From NCBI GenBank assembly GCA_030685235.1, contig MU839190.1:1-64000 (forward strand): a DNA stretch of 64,000 bases, given 5' to 3'. The notes under the pieces were generated by a model. That model was not told where the DNA came from and searched no databases. It worked only from the letters and a program-made list of their open reading frames with translations. The position numbers and the translations under genes are program-made. Shown piece by piece: positions 11,993 to 24,699 of the stretch. Numbering within the stretch: the stretch's first letter is position 1; each line of letters opens with the position of its first letter. The stretch is from Copromyces sp. CBS 386.78 (lineage: Eukaryota > Ascomycota > Sordariomycetes > Sordariales > Sordariaceae).

Positions 11993-14705
11993 GATAAACA
12001 TCGCAAGCCCTGGGAAGGAAACATCGACACAATTTTCAGGGTTTGTCTATTCTACTAGGCGTCAAACGTATCACTGGATGATCAATAAAAATTACAACAT
12101 ATGGTACACGACCAGCGATTGGATAAACACGACGTTATGGGAAACAAGGCAAACGGACATGCGATTGGCTATTATGATTCAGGAATGGCAGGTCTTTAGA
12201 AGGCTGGGGTCGGGTTTGGTCTGTCTGTTTGTCTCGTCTGGGCGGGTTTTCCGGGGCACCAACAAAAAAAGCGGCGTGGACACATGCTTAGACACATGAG
12301 TCGCATGCCAATGGGATAGGGGGTTTTGCTATGTGCTGTTTGGCGTTGATACCTGATGGGTCTTATTTTCTATTCTTCTCTCTTTCTTCCTGTTCGAGAT
12401 ACCATGACCCATGGCGGTCACAGTTCCTTTTATGCTGCCTTGTTCTCTTCTTCTCTTCTGTACGACTAGCCTGGCAAGTAAATGGGCAGAGCCAGTGGTA
12501 ACAGAAGGATGGGGCTTACAGGGCGGTTTGGCTGATTGGGTACGGGTCTTTTTTTAACACTATCGGTTTGGATGGGCGGCCTGGGGAGCGTTTTAAACCC
12601 CCTTAGTACTTGTGTTTATCTTCACTTCTTTGGGTATTTCTAACCATTACCCCTCTTCCACTATTGGACAGCGAAATACACACTTCTTGAACATACCTCT
12701 CGCATTATCATGATGCACACTGTCCTCAGTGTTTGGTCCTGGGATCATCTTGTGTCCTTCCAACGACTGAGTGTATCTTGATAACCAATCCTCTGTGGGT
12801 TGCAAAGCCAACGTAGCGCGCGCCTTGACAGCCTGAAAGCAGCATCATTCACCGCCCAATAGGACAAGATCTCCCTTTCCTCATTCTGTTTGAGCTTGGG
12901 TTGCGGCAATCCTGACGTTCAGCCGCAGGTGTCTCCTGGGAGCGGGAACGGCTGTCCAGGGTCCAGGTGGCGAACAACCGTTTTTCGAAAGCAGTCTTTC
13001 TTGCAAAGCCATTGGACAAAAGGCTCATGCGGCTCGTTCGGGAGTAAAAGCACCCGGGATGAAGACCAAGTCTAGAAAAATATACAGTAATGATAGTGTT
13101 CAGTCAACGGGTAGTTCTAGTGTTCCGCGCCGAACCGCCAGCCCGTGACAGCCGTGGCAACGGGGGAAGGCTAACGGCCACGTCGTCGACTGTTTGTCCC
13201 TACTCCGAACTGTTCACACGGACACCTCATTTCCAGCCCACGGACACCTCCAGGGTCCCTCGACATTCACCAGATCCGTAGACAGAAAATAGATACCGAA
13301 ACAGTCCAGAGAGTGATGATAGCACTGGCTCCGGCGGAAGAAGACGTTAGTCCCAAGATGAAACGAAACAAAACGGCGGCCACCCTAGGGCCATAACCAC
13401 TCGACGATTTCCACCCAGTTAAGAGGTGGAGAGGATCCGTGAGACCATGACGGCACAGAATAAGCAACGCATGTCGTGGCTTGAAAGCGTTGGCTCGTTG
13501 TTACCAGGGCTCAGGGGGTTGAGTTCCTGCAATCTTAGGGCGTGGGTGACACTCTCGTAGAACTCGCCAACCTCTCACTAACTTCGTTTCTACCAGTTGG
13601 TACTTTTTGACCCTCGAGGAACCTACACAAAGCCATCGTTTTCCTCCCACTCAGACACACGCGCATATCAGGGACATACATCGTGTTGGAATTACAGGAT
13701 GTAACGAAGCCCGACTCCTTTTCCACGAACACTGTTAAAACATGACTGCCATTACTACCAACGTCAGGTACCCGGGGTACTGTAAGTCTTTGTGGTAATT
13801 AAAGGAGACAGGAGCCACAACAACCACAGTTACATTCCGCGCCAACACCTCACCTATCCGTCCGTGCCATTTGTGCCATTCAAATTGCGGGAAATGGGAA
13901 AGGTTCTTTTTTGGTAATCATCCCCTGAGAGGTGCAGAACAGTTCATCCGATCGAGATGGGCTAAGTGAGCGTTTGTCCGGCTTGGGTCGTTGAGTGTCC
14001 CTTTCCAATTCTGCGCCCTTCCGTTACCTTGGCGTTTAGCAAAATCAGCCGTCAAGTCCCCGAGGTCCCCTACTCCCCAATGAGGCGAGAGCAAGTCCGT
14101 TGGTGGATAGCGGAAATGTCTGATTTTGATCACCACCATTGTTGTACTGGTTGCTCATCAACAATTTTGCTAACGCTTCCTGGAATCCCTGGGTCCAATC
14201 CACGGAAGACGGCGTGTGGACGGGGAAGAAGAGGGTATGCGGAGACACTTCCCCGGCAAAAGCGGTCCCCCGGTCCTGCCCGGGATTCGACTCGGAGATT
14301 GGACTTCCAACCCAAGTGGATGAGCCGAGGGCCGATGCAATTTTGACCGTTGCTATTGAGTGGCTGGGAAGTAGAGACGGTAGAGACGGAAAGAAAGACG
14401 GTCGTTCTGATCTGATGAGGCGCATGCAATTGAGGCGCGCAACCATGAAGTGTGGCGATTCAAGCTCTTTGAAATGCGATTGGTCAATTCGGCTTACACG
14501 CACTTTCCTTTCATTGACCTTGGCGCATCGCACTTGTTTTTGACCACTGCAGCAAACAGCAAAAAGAGCAATGCCCCGTCATGTGAAGATCACTTTCCTC
14601 AAAGGGCTGAAATCCGATCTTCTTTGGAACGTTGTTGTCAACTGCCATCTCTTTGAAGTTTGAACTTCATTGAAGGATTTTCTGGACAGTGCCGGTGCCG
14701 TTTCG
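11993..14705. other. 3' flank of grhl and gene-free DNA up to the Copia insertion
   Basis: The first few hundred bases probably include the grhl 3' UTR; an AATAAA-like AATAAAAATT occurs near 12082. No later reading frame has a recognisable domain. Composition stays normal right up to the GCATT duplication at 14706-14710, so RIP has not spread into this unique flank. Confidence 0.55.
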
Positions 14706-14710
14706 GCATT
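14706..14710. repeat. Target-site duplication GCATT, left copy of Copia element
   Basis: GCATT precedes the left LTR and is repeated at 30350-30354 directly after the right LTR. It marks the insertion boundary exactly. Confidence 0.92.
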
Positions 14711-14890
14711 TGTCAGATTAGAGGGTGGATATCTGGGTTTCTGGCTATACTCAATCTGGGTTAGCCGCCCAGCCCCCTAGATTACTGGTTTCTGGGTCCC
14801 TCTGGGATACTCCAGCACCCCCCAGACCTTTTGGGCGAGTTAGTTATATATATTCTTGAATTAATTAATTCTATATAGTTACATTTGATA
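14711..14890 (+). repeat. 5' LTR of the Copia element
   Basis: 180 bases, alignable end to end with 30170-30349. Its outer (left) two thirds are almost undamaged. Its inner third is heavily RIP-mutated: TCTGACA has become TTTGATA, and the preceding bases have lost nearly all C. Confidence 0.93.
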
Positions 14891-17800
14891 ATTAATAGTC
14901 TGATTTGCGTATTTACGATAGAAACGCTACGACAATCAATAAAAGTAATATCCCTACGAAACTAACAACGTTAACTATATCTTTATTAAAAGAATCTACC
15001 AATAAAAGTATTACAATTATCCTTAGGACCTAAAATAACTAGCCTAACTAGTACAAAGCCTTCAAGCAACTAATTAAAAGTAATTAAAAATTCGGTAATT
15101 AATTATTTAAGGAAGGGCCTATAATTTAGAGGGTCCTACTTCCTAAGCTAGAAGATTTCTTTTTTACGAAGCCCGCAAAAGATTGTATATTAGCGGCTAA
15201 AAAAGAATTTATTAAATTCAATAGAGGAATCCGAATTAAGAAGGTTGTAGCGATAATTATTATAATAATTACGATAAATACTACTATAATTTAGGTTTAA
15301 ATTTAGATTTAGACTTAAATTAACGAAGACAGTACTAAGACCGCCGTTACTACTACCGCTTAATTCTAGTAAGAAGTTAAGGAAAATTCTAACGACGAAG
15401 AAAATTTTAAAGAGGATATAATAATTAACCCCGCTACAAACTTTATTATAGGAGGAAAGGCTATTTACAATTAAGCTAATAATATATATAATGCCCGCTA
15501 TAAGTATTAAAAGGACTTCGACAATATTAATACGAAAGTCCGTAATTAGATAAATACTTACATTACTAACTAATTTACCGATACTACTTTCGAATAGGAT
15601 AAATCTACCCGTAAATAGCTAAAATAAATTAAATACTAAATTAATTACCGTCCTATCGACTAAATCGCTATTATCCGGCGAAAATACTAAACCTTCATTA
15701 AAGAAATTACTAAGAAATAACCTAAAGATTTCGAAAAGTGGGTTTTAAATTAGGAAGTCTTTATCGCTAATAGTAAAAAATTAAATATTAGCGAAATTAC
15801 TTCCCCTACTTTATAGTTTACCAATTTTATTAATATAACTTACGAATATAAATTTATTTAAATAAATAATACTTAGAAGTTTAATTACGATTTAGAAAAT
15901 TCGTATTTAAACTATAAGGACGTATTTATTAACTTTAGAAGGGTTAATATATTAAAATATATTATACTACTAGCCAGTAAAAAAACTATAGTTCGTAGCG
16001 CTTAGGGTATTAATTAATTTAATTCGAAAAAATTTATATTTAAAAGGGAAGACGCTTTTAATTTTAATTATAAAAAGAAGCGGAAAGTATACGTAAAGAA
16101 AAAATATAGTACGAATAAAAATATAAATAATTCTTTACAGCCGAAAAAAAGAGGGGGATTTACGCCGCTATATAAAGTATACGAACGAGGCCCTTACTTA
16201 ATAATACGCTACTAGTATTTAATACTTAAAATAAAAGATAATTTTATTTGGAAGCCTAATAATTCTATTTAGAAATTTATTAATAAGAATTTTAAAAAGT
16301 TTTCCGAAATTAGTAAAGAGGTAGAGAAAACTAAGAATTAAATGCAGGATTATTTTATTACTTTTGCGCAAATTGCTACCTTAAGGACTTAAAGGCGATA
16401 AAAAATCGGTACTTACAATTTAATATTTTTCATTAAATAAAGTATTTTTAACGCAAATACCGGAAGGGATATTTACCTTCTTAAAAATTTAACAATCTTC
16501 GATTCTAGGGCTTCCTTTTATATTTTTAATAAAATTAATTATTTTTCTTCGTTTCAAGTAATATCCCTAGAAGATTACGTCTAGGCTAGAGATTTTTAAA
16601 TATTTATTAAGGGTTTTAGGACTATTAACGTAAAAATATAAGGAAAGAGGGGAATTCTACAATTATAATTAAAGGAGGTCGCTTTCTACTTTAATTTTAT
16701 TATAAATTTTATATTTTTACATTTACTTTAAAAGTAAGGTTTTTATTAAGATTATAAACTACTTAATAATTATTTTCAATAGTTAAACGGGTCGATTTTC
16801 TATTTCCTTTAAGAAATCTATTACTAAACGCTTTTCGAATATTTTCCCCTTTCTTTTAATCGTATTACTTTCTTTATTCAACGAAATTATTTTAATTCTT
16901 ATATTAGCCGTCGCGCATATAAAGAGAAACGCTATCTGCACCGCCGCAAAACGCTATCTACACCGCCGTCCAACAATAAAATATAAAGTTACTCTACTAA
17001 AATAAGGGTCTATAGCCTCAAAGTAGGCTTGGAATTTTTGTAATTTTCTACTCTATTTAATAGTGTCAAAGTTAGCTCCTAAATATTACCGCAGCCTTTA
17101 AACCTACTAATGGTTTAAGAAAAAGAAAACTTTATTTGGGAATTACTTATATCTTCTAAAATAGTAGATGTGAGAGGCGGTCGGAAGGGTTAGTAAGTAT
17201 ATTATAATAGAGAGAACCTTACTGAACCCAAAAATACTACTTTTATATTTGGAGCTTACTATTTACCCAAGTTATACCTTATTAAAATTTTGGACGGCGG
17301 TGCAGATAGCGTTTTGCGGCGGTGCAGATAGCGTTTCTCCATATAAAATGCCTGCCTAATTTTAATACGAATAATTCGATTATTACAGTCCATAAATTTT
17401 CAAATATTTTTATAACATTAAGGGCACTAAATTTAAAGGACTAGCGATTTATTAATACGACGTATACAATATATTTAAAATTAAACGATAAATTATACGA
17501 AAATTACGCGACCGAGGCTTTGGATTAGGAGAACATTTTATTATCGATTTTTTCGAATACGAATAAGGGAAAGGAGGTCTTAAATATATAATACTCGTTA
17601 TTTATCGATAAATTAAATTCGTTTAAGATATTTATATAACAATACATACAATTGAAATTATTGTTAAAAAATTATTTTTAATTATCAATACAATTAATTA
17701 TTAGTATAATATTAAAATTAAATACGTTAAGTACAATAATAAGTTTAATAGTTAATACGTTAAAAATAAATTAGCTATTCGCTTTATTATTTTCGAATCC

Positions 17801-18060
17801 TTAATATTTAATATTTAAATTTAAAACGGTAGTGTTAAGTGTTTAGGGGGTATAATTAAAGAAAAGGTACGTACTATAATAAATAATTCCTATTTCCTTT
17901 ATAACTTCTAACTTTAAATCGTTTTAATAATAATTTATTTTACTAACCGATTACCTAAATATTTCTATAATTAGAAGTTTTCTTACGAATAATTTTATAC
18001 TTTCGTAACTTACCGTGAAAGGGTGTAAATTAATCTTTAGAAATTTGATTTTAGCTATTT
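14891..18060 (+). pseudogene. Copia polyprotein relic, 5' part (gag, protease, start of integrase)
   Basis: A degraded plus-strand reading runs from the 5' LTR to the Gypsy insertion. The clearest landmark is DSRAS at 16501-16515, followed by FYIFNKINYFSSF. It corresponds to the D-S-G-A-S active-site region of Copia proteases with the Gly codon changed to Arg by a G-to-A transition. Charged, gag-like sequence lies upstream (about 15150-16350). The sequence after 17348 should be the pre-integrase/integrase part but shows no motif I can name with confidence. A 416-bp element interrupts it at 16924-17339. Numerous TAA/TAG codons make it non-functional. Confidence 0.75.
16924..17339. mobile_element. 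416-bp inverted-repeat element (hAT-like MITE) with 8-bp target duplication
   Basis: The ends are 49-base inverted repeats (16924-16972 and 17291-17339) differing at a single base. Each arm is itself built of two copies of an AACGCTATCTGCACCGCC unit. The 8-base sequence CATATAAA flanks both sides (16916-16923 and 17340-17347), a duplication length typical of hAT elements. There is no coding capacity. The arms keep many CpA and TpG dinucleotides while the surrounding Copia DNA has lost them. So it either inserted after RIP or was too short to be targeted. The terminal bases GAGAAAC are not a standard hAT end, so the superfamily is tentative. Confidence 0.85.
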
Positions 18061-18065
18061 ATATA
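18061..18065. repeat. Probable target-site duplication ATATA of the Gypsy element, left copy
   Basis: ATATA precedes the left Gypsy LTR and recurs at 27777-27781 after the right LTR, if LTR ends are placed at TAATGC...GCATTA. The low complexity makes this weak on its own. Confidence 0.5.
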
Positions 18066-18259
18066 TAATGCATAGAAACCGTATAATGAGATCAGCGTAG
18101 CGCGTTAACGTAATTATGATGTTGTTGTTAATTCTAGGAGAGATCTAGAATTAGTACGTTAATACGCACAACTATATATATATATATATATAATACATGC
18201 CTACTTTACGTCAAGCGCAATAGGCAGGGGGGTCCCTCTATACGGGAAGCTACGCATTA
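18066..18259 (-). repeat. 3' LTR of the Gypsy element
   Basis: Aligns with 27584-27776, differing mostly by transitions plus length change in a TA microsatellite. Ends are TAATGCATAG and CTACGCATTA, inverted repeats with one transition. An alternative placement at TGCATAG...CTACGCA would give canonical TG...CA ends but no target duplication. Confidence 0.8.
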
Positions 18260-18349
18260 ATGCCCCTCTCAGAGAAAAAATAATAATATCCTTATCGCTA
18301 TATATATATAAACGCCCGTTAATTGGGTTTAATTACAGCCTTCTACTAC

Positions 18350-19850
18350 ACTACCTTATTAATATTGTTAATTAAGGTTTCCTAGATAAATACCTCCCTT
18401 AACTTATATTTAAATATATATCTTCCGTTTTTTATTTTTAAGAAATCTCCCTACTCAATATTAATCGCCCTTTCCTTATTCCTTATACGTTCTAATACTA
18501 CTCCCTTAATAAATTCCTACAAATTTTTAATATTTATTTTCTTCTATTACTTTAATTCTTTAATCCTTCCCTTTAAATCCTTAATTTCCTCCTATATTTC
18601 TTCGTACTTTCTCTTCTATCCCACTATAATTTTCTTTATCTCTTCTCTTACTTCGGTAATAATAATAGTAATTAATACTTTAACTTCCGTAGTAGTAATA
18701 AAGGCCTTATTATTATTTATAGTCGACTCGAAGTCGTCCCCGCAAATTTCAATTAGCTTATATATATTAGTAATTATAATATTAATTAGCTCGCTTTCGA
18801 CCTCTTTATTCGACGTAATATATTTAGAACGGGCATTATTAACAATAATTTCGTTAACGGCCGTATCCTCGTTAATAGGGTCGTTAATTGTCTAGTCTAC
18901 TAGGTTATCGTCAACACTCTATGCCGCTAGGTTGTCGTCAACACTCTATACTACTAGGTTGGTAACGGGTTCGGTTACGTTAAGGCTCGCGTCTAACTTC
19001 TAAGTAGGCCTCCTCTGCTTGGCCTTTAAAGCCTTAATGTCCTAATACTACTAGAACTTTTCACTCACAATATACCACACCTTATCAACTGGTAATAAAT
19101 TAACGTCGGTTTCTAAGCGAGCTATTTTTATATTAAAAGAGTCGCGGATTACTAATATTTCTACTACCGTAACAATATTAGTAGGCGACTCTATATTAAT
19201 TTTACGCTACTCGAAATTATAAAGTAGATTCCTACCCAGTTTGGATATCTTTCCGGGCTTATCTCCTATAATATAAGCTTCTAAATCCTAGCCGCACTTA
19301 TTATTAAATTCCTTCTAATTCTTAGGAAGGTGACGTTCCGCCTTCTAATTATCGTCTAATATTTTATAGATTTCCGAATAATAGAGGATTATTATTACAG
19401 CTTAAACGCTTAACTTTAAAATCTATAGGAATTTCTTATTTTTCGCTAATATATATTTTAAACTGAGATTAATACTCTTTTACTTATTAAGGATATATTT
19501 ATTAAAGTTCTTAAAAATTGGATATTAATTAGTCTTTTAAATATTATATTTCTATTTACGGCCGAGGATTACTATAATAGTCTTTAAATCCCAATTTTCT
19601 GGAATATTATTAAAACTTTTAACGAATTAGATTATAATTTTGATTTCATCGTTTACTTCGTATTCTCTATATTAATTAACGGGGATTTTTATAATAATTT
19701 CGGCTTCTTCGTTATCGGGCGTCTTTCTTTTACGAGAGCTTAATCTAATCGGCCTTATAGCTTCGTACGCTTTTTAATCCCTTTTAATATTTATTATAAA
19801 TTTATTAAATATTATAAATAATTACTATATATATTAATCGAATTTAGGAA
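18350..19850 (-). pseudogene. Extra RIP-damaged reading frame 3' of the Gypsy pol gene
   Basis: On the minus strand, between the chromodomain end of pol and the 3' LTR, a reading frame continues for roughly 480 codons. It is interrupted only by stops at positions that could have been Trp or Gln. Near its start is a basic patch (SSRKRKTPDNEEAE), then a conserved-looking hydrophobic and aromatic middle. Near its end is a charged heptad-like stretch (EVREEIKKIIVG, then EEIKDLKGRIKELK) suggesting a coiled coil. I do not recognise it. A displaced gag-like protein, an envelope-like or accessory third frame, or a separate insertion are all possible. Confidence 0.5.
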
Positions 19851-20339
19851 AGAATAATAATAGGTATAAAAAGGAGAAAGAGAGAGAAAGAGAGGGAGAG
19901 AAAGAGAATATATATAAACGAAAGGGAGTAAAATAAATAGAAGGAAAATAGGGTAGTTTATAAATATTCGAAAATAGCGTGAGGTTACGAGGGAGAATTA
20001 TAAAAATTTAGTAAAATTTCATTATATAAATTATAAAATAGTATAGTAAAATAATAAACTCTCGTAGAAAGGTAAGGTAGGGAGACGGGATAAAAATATA
20101 GCCTTAAGCGCGATATAAGGGAAGCCTTATTTTAATATTAGATTTAGGAATTTTAATAACCTCCTTTCCCTATTTTTCTAAAGGCTCTTCCTATATTGTA
20201 GCAACTTTTCTCCTTTTCCTTAGTTTCTTAAGTTTGAACTCCTTTTCGTTAATAGGATAAATATTATTATATTTATAGAATAAGTTTAATACATTTTATA
20301 AAAGGGTAGGATGTAATATATATAAATTCTATTAATTCT

Positions 20340-23300
20340 AATATCCTTTCTATTTAACGAAGTATTTAAAAATTAGACGACTATGCTTGAAATTTATACG
20401 CCGACTAAGAATCTTATTAATTTCGTATTATTTATTATTATTTATATCTTCTTCAACGATTTTACTTAAGTTTTAAGGACGACGGCCGAAAGGATCTTCT
20501 CCAACGGGAACGGGTACTAATTATATAATTAATATAGTACAATAATTTTTCTAGTTAGTTGGGAAATTAAATTCGACCGCTAATAGTCCTTTAACGCTAA
20601 TAACCTTAAAAGGTCCTATTCTCTATTAAAACTACTTCTTTAAAGGCTTTTTTAATAAATAGTAGCCGTAATATAGTCGTAAATATACCTAATTTCTAAC
20701 CTTAAATTTAGCCGGTATTATCTTTTTATTGTATTTTATTTTGGCTGCGGCTACTACGTAAACGATAGCTATTTCTATTTTAAGATAATTTAATATACGG
20801 ACTGCTTTAATATTAAATTTATCCTTAAAATTAAATACTACGTTTAATAAAGTATAAAGTTTAAATTTTATTAGTAATTCGATTGGAGACTTGCTAATAA
20901 CGTCGGTATATACTATATTAAAATTAAATTATAATACTAAGAGGATATTTAACCAAAATACCTCACTAATTATAATATAGAACCTAATAGCAATCTTAAT
21001 TATTTAATTCTTTCTCTCTAATAAATTATTTATTTAAGTGTAGTAGGCGGTAAATATTAAAAGTTTAATACTTATCGCTTTAAATATTCCCTATTAGAAA
21101 TCGGACATAAATTTAAGGTTTCTATTAGAAATAATAACGGAAGGTAAACCCTAATTGTATAATAGAAGGTAGGTGGCTAGCACTATATTCTATTATTTTA
21201 CTATTTATATTATTTATCTTAGGATATAAAGAATATATTTATCGTATTTGCTACTAACTATTATAATTATATTAAAACTACCTTTTAAAACTTTAAAAAT
21301 CCTATTTTAGAAATATATAGGTAGTATAATTATAAAGTTAATTATAATAATATAGCTTAGGATAAGCAATACGTTAATAGGATTAAATTCGCTAAAGAGC
21401 TTCTTTTTTAAGGTAGCGTTTTCAAAGTATTCGGGGTAATATTAAATGTAATCTTTAACTTTCTTCGTTATTTTAGAGAATAAGTAGGAAACTAAGTCTT
21501 TAATTATTTTATTAATGCCGAAATAGTATTTTGAATTGTAAATTATATATAATATATCTTTAATATAGGTGTTTAGTACGTATAGCCGCTATTAATACTT
21601 TATAGTATAATAGAATAGTAAATCGTCCTATATATTGAAAGGCATTCCTTTAATTATAGGCGGTTTAGTCGGATCCGTTTAATAGAGGGCTTTCCTTTCG
21701 TTAACGAAGTTAATAATTTTAATATACCTAGAATTAGTTTTATAGCCGTTAATAATTTTCTATTTAAAATTTAATTCTATTTCGACGACGGTAATTATAA
21801 AACCCTCCTCCTAAATATCGTTAAGTTCGGCCTTTAATAAATCTTTATTTTCCGAATCGTTATCGACTATTAGGAGGCGGGATAAGGTGTTGGGTACGAA
21901 GTTTATTTTATTAGGGATATGCCGAATATTTAATTTAAATTGTACTAATATAATCGATATTAATATTAAGCGAGGGTTGAATTTTATAATATTAATAGTT
22001 TTAAAGGAGGTTTATTTAATAATATTCAGTATTACTTTGTAGTCTATAAGTATAATTGTAGTATACTTTAAAAATTAGAGCTATATTTTGAATTTTTTAA
22101 CTGTCTATATTAAATTTGCGACTTCTATTTCGGTTAGATAGTATTTCTATTTTATCTTCGTTAATTTGTAGTTAATATATAAGATTGGTTAGACTTTGTT
22201 AATAGGGATATTTCTTCTATTTTAATTTGTATTAACGCTTTCGACGTAAAAGGCTATAACGTCGATACCCCGTTTTAATACGTTAATTTTGACGAAGGGT
22301 ATACGATCTAGGTTCTAATACGCGAGGTAAGCGGTTTTTGTTAAATAATCCTGGAGGATGTGAAAAGCCTCCTTTTTTCGCTCGGTTGGGGTAAATTTAG
22401 CCTTAGAAATATAGTTTTTTCTAATTGCTTTTAATTTACTTATAGGTAGGGCGCCGTTTTAGTGGCCAGTTTTCAATATTACTATTTTCCTTTTTTCTAA
22501 AGGTTCCGCCTTTTGCTTATAAAAGGGGATAAATCGTTTTAGGAATCTTATTAGGCCTAGATATATTTTTAGATTGTTAAGGGTAGAGGGTATTTTGAAT
22601 TTGGCTAAAGTTTCTACTTTATCGGTTATTATAGATAGATTAAGACTGTTAATATAAAATCCTAATAGTTTAACCGAGGGGAATCCGAAAAAGGATTTTT
22701 AAGGGTTAATTTTAAGGTTAACGGTTTAAAAGACTGCTAATACTTTGCGAATATATTTAATATATTCTTCCGCCGTTTTATTAAAGATAATTACGTTATT
22801 AATATAGGCGTAGTAAAAGTACTTATATTTAGTTAAGCGTTTATTTATAAACTATTAAATATAAGAGGGCGAGTTTTTAAAGCCTATTAATACGATTAGA
22901 CTAACTTTAAGATTTTAATAGGTGATTAAAACTATACGGTTCTAATACCGGAATTAGACGGGCAATTAATAGAAGAAAGCCGATGCGTCGAAAGCAGTAA
23001 AAAATATATAATTAATAAGTATATTAATAATCTTTTCCTAATTTAGTAATAGGTAGGCGTCCGGGATAATTATACGGTTGAGGGCCCTAAAGTTAATTAC
23101 TACCCTACCTTTTTTAACTCTATTAACAATTTTCTAAACTACGAAGATTAAATAACTAAACGGGGTAAAGTACTTTATAAATAGTAATTTGCCCTACTTA
23201 CAAAATTTGCCGAAGGTGTCGTCAATTATTTTCTATTCTTTTAAGCTTAATTTATAAAGCTTCGCTCCTACTTTCTTATTTTACTATCCTTCTACTAAAT

Positions 23301-24650
23301 TAATATATAAGTATTTGTCTTCGTCTATTTTAATTATACCTTTACCGCCCTAATATTTAAAATCGTTAATAATTTTCTTTAATTACTTAATTAATTTACA
23401 ATTAATATTAATAATATGAATACTATCTTTAATTTATATAGTAGGGACTCCCTCTAGCCTTCTTATCCCCAATTCTTTATAACCTTCTAGCACTTTAGGA
23501 AGGGGTTTTCTAAATAGATTATACAATTAAATAAAGTTAATAGTACTTTTAAAATTGCTATTAATAACGTTATTAAAAATAGGGAAATCTTCTTTAGTAT
23601 AGGGTATTAATTTAAATTTAGCGGGCTTTATTTTCTTACTAATTTTAATTACAAGAAATTTCAATTTAGGGGGGTTGCGAAATATATTTAAAGTATTAAA
23701 CTTTACTATTAATTTAGCGCGCCTCTTTTCCTTTTCCTCGGGTTTAAAGGTAGGGTTTTTAATTCTAAAGTTATCTATTTTAAATATCTCGTTAAATACT
23801 TCGTAAACGTTATTTTCGTTAATTTATACTAATTTATCTATAACTTCTTAAAAATAAAGGATTCGGCCGTAATAATGTCGGTTATTAGGTTAATTAATAT
23901 AACTTTTTCCCAATTAGTAAAAACGTAATTATTATTTTTAAAGTCTTCGATAATACCGACCTTCTTTTTACGGCCGATAGTTTTATAGGTATCTATTATA
24001 TTTGAAATAGTAATAGTTTTAACGGATTCCGAATATACTAGTTAATTAATAGTTCTATTAATAATTCTATAGAATATATATTCGCGGGGGGATCCGTTAA
24101 TATTAATCTTAGGAAGGTTTTTATAGTTAATTGGGATTTATATAGTAGAACGTAGTAGGATAATAGTTTTAGCCAGCGTAATTACGCGGCGCCGAACTAG
24201 TATTAACTTCGATACGTATTCGAATAGAACGACGAAATCTCTATAGAATTTAAGGGTAATACTTTAATATAGATAATTAATAATAGCCCGGTTAAGGTTA
24301 AGGAATTCAATACCGAATAGTATATTTAAACTAAGCCCTAAGGTTAATTATCTTATAACGGAAAATTAACCTAATATTTTAACGCTATTAACAATATTTG
24401 GGATTTAGAAAGTAATAATAATTTATTCGTCGATAATTACTTTGCCTTTATTAATTCTATTTATTAAACGAGGTAGCGTTTTAACAATTTCTATATTTGG
24501 CTAATATTTCTTAAAAAAGCGTTTATCGATTATTATTATCGAATAATTAGAATTAACGTATACTATATCGGTTTTAATACTAATTTTAATCCTAATTTTA
24601 TAATACGAATTCTATTTAATATATCCGTTGTTTAATAAAAGTATTAGTCT
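20340..24650 (-). pseudogene. Gypsy pol relic: protease, reverse transcriptase, integrase region, chromodomain
   Basis: Reading from high to low coordinates on the minus strand, a protease region at about 24600-23900 contains YVNSNYSIIIIDKRFF, an aspartic-protease D-S-G-type site with RIP changes. The reverse transcriptase catalytic box reads YINN at 22795-22806 within KYFYYAYINNVIIF, where functional enzymes have YIDD/YVDD. The downstream thumb block reads IYLGLIRFLKRFIPFY at about 22620-22504. Integrase should occupy about 22000-20600 but no motif was named with confidence. The end reads YEINKILSRR ... IFKYFVK.KGY at about 20460-20340, matching a chromodomain (YEVEKIL...YLVKWKGY). Catalytic Asp-to-Asn changes and many stops make it inactive. 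Confidence 0.85.
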
Positions 24651-24699
24651 TACCTCTACGACGTCTCCTATCTTAAATTTAATAGATTAAAACTTCTCT

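Noticed and set aside
13966..14543. Overlapping 126- to 162-codon frames on both strands left of the Copia element
   Set aside because: Frames overlap on opposite strands, show no family motif and no consistent codon bias; not supported as a gene.
18066..18259. Interpreting the 18.1/27.6 kb repeats as solo LTRs or unrelated repeats
   Set aside because: They flank a collinear protease-RT-chromodomain order, with a purine tract and a primer-site-like sequence at the correct inner edges, so they are the LTR pair of one element.
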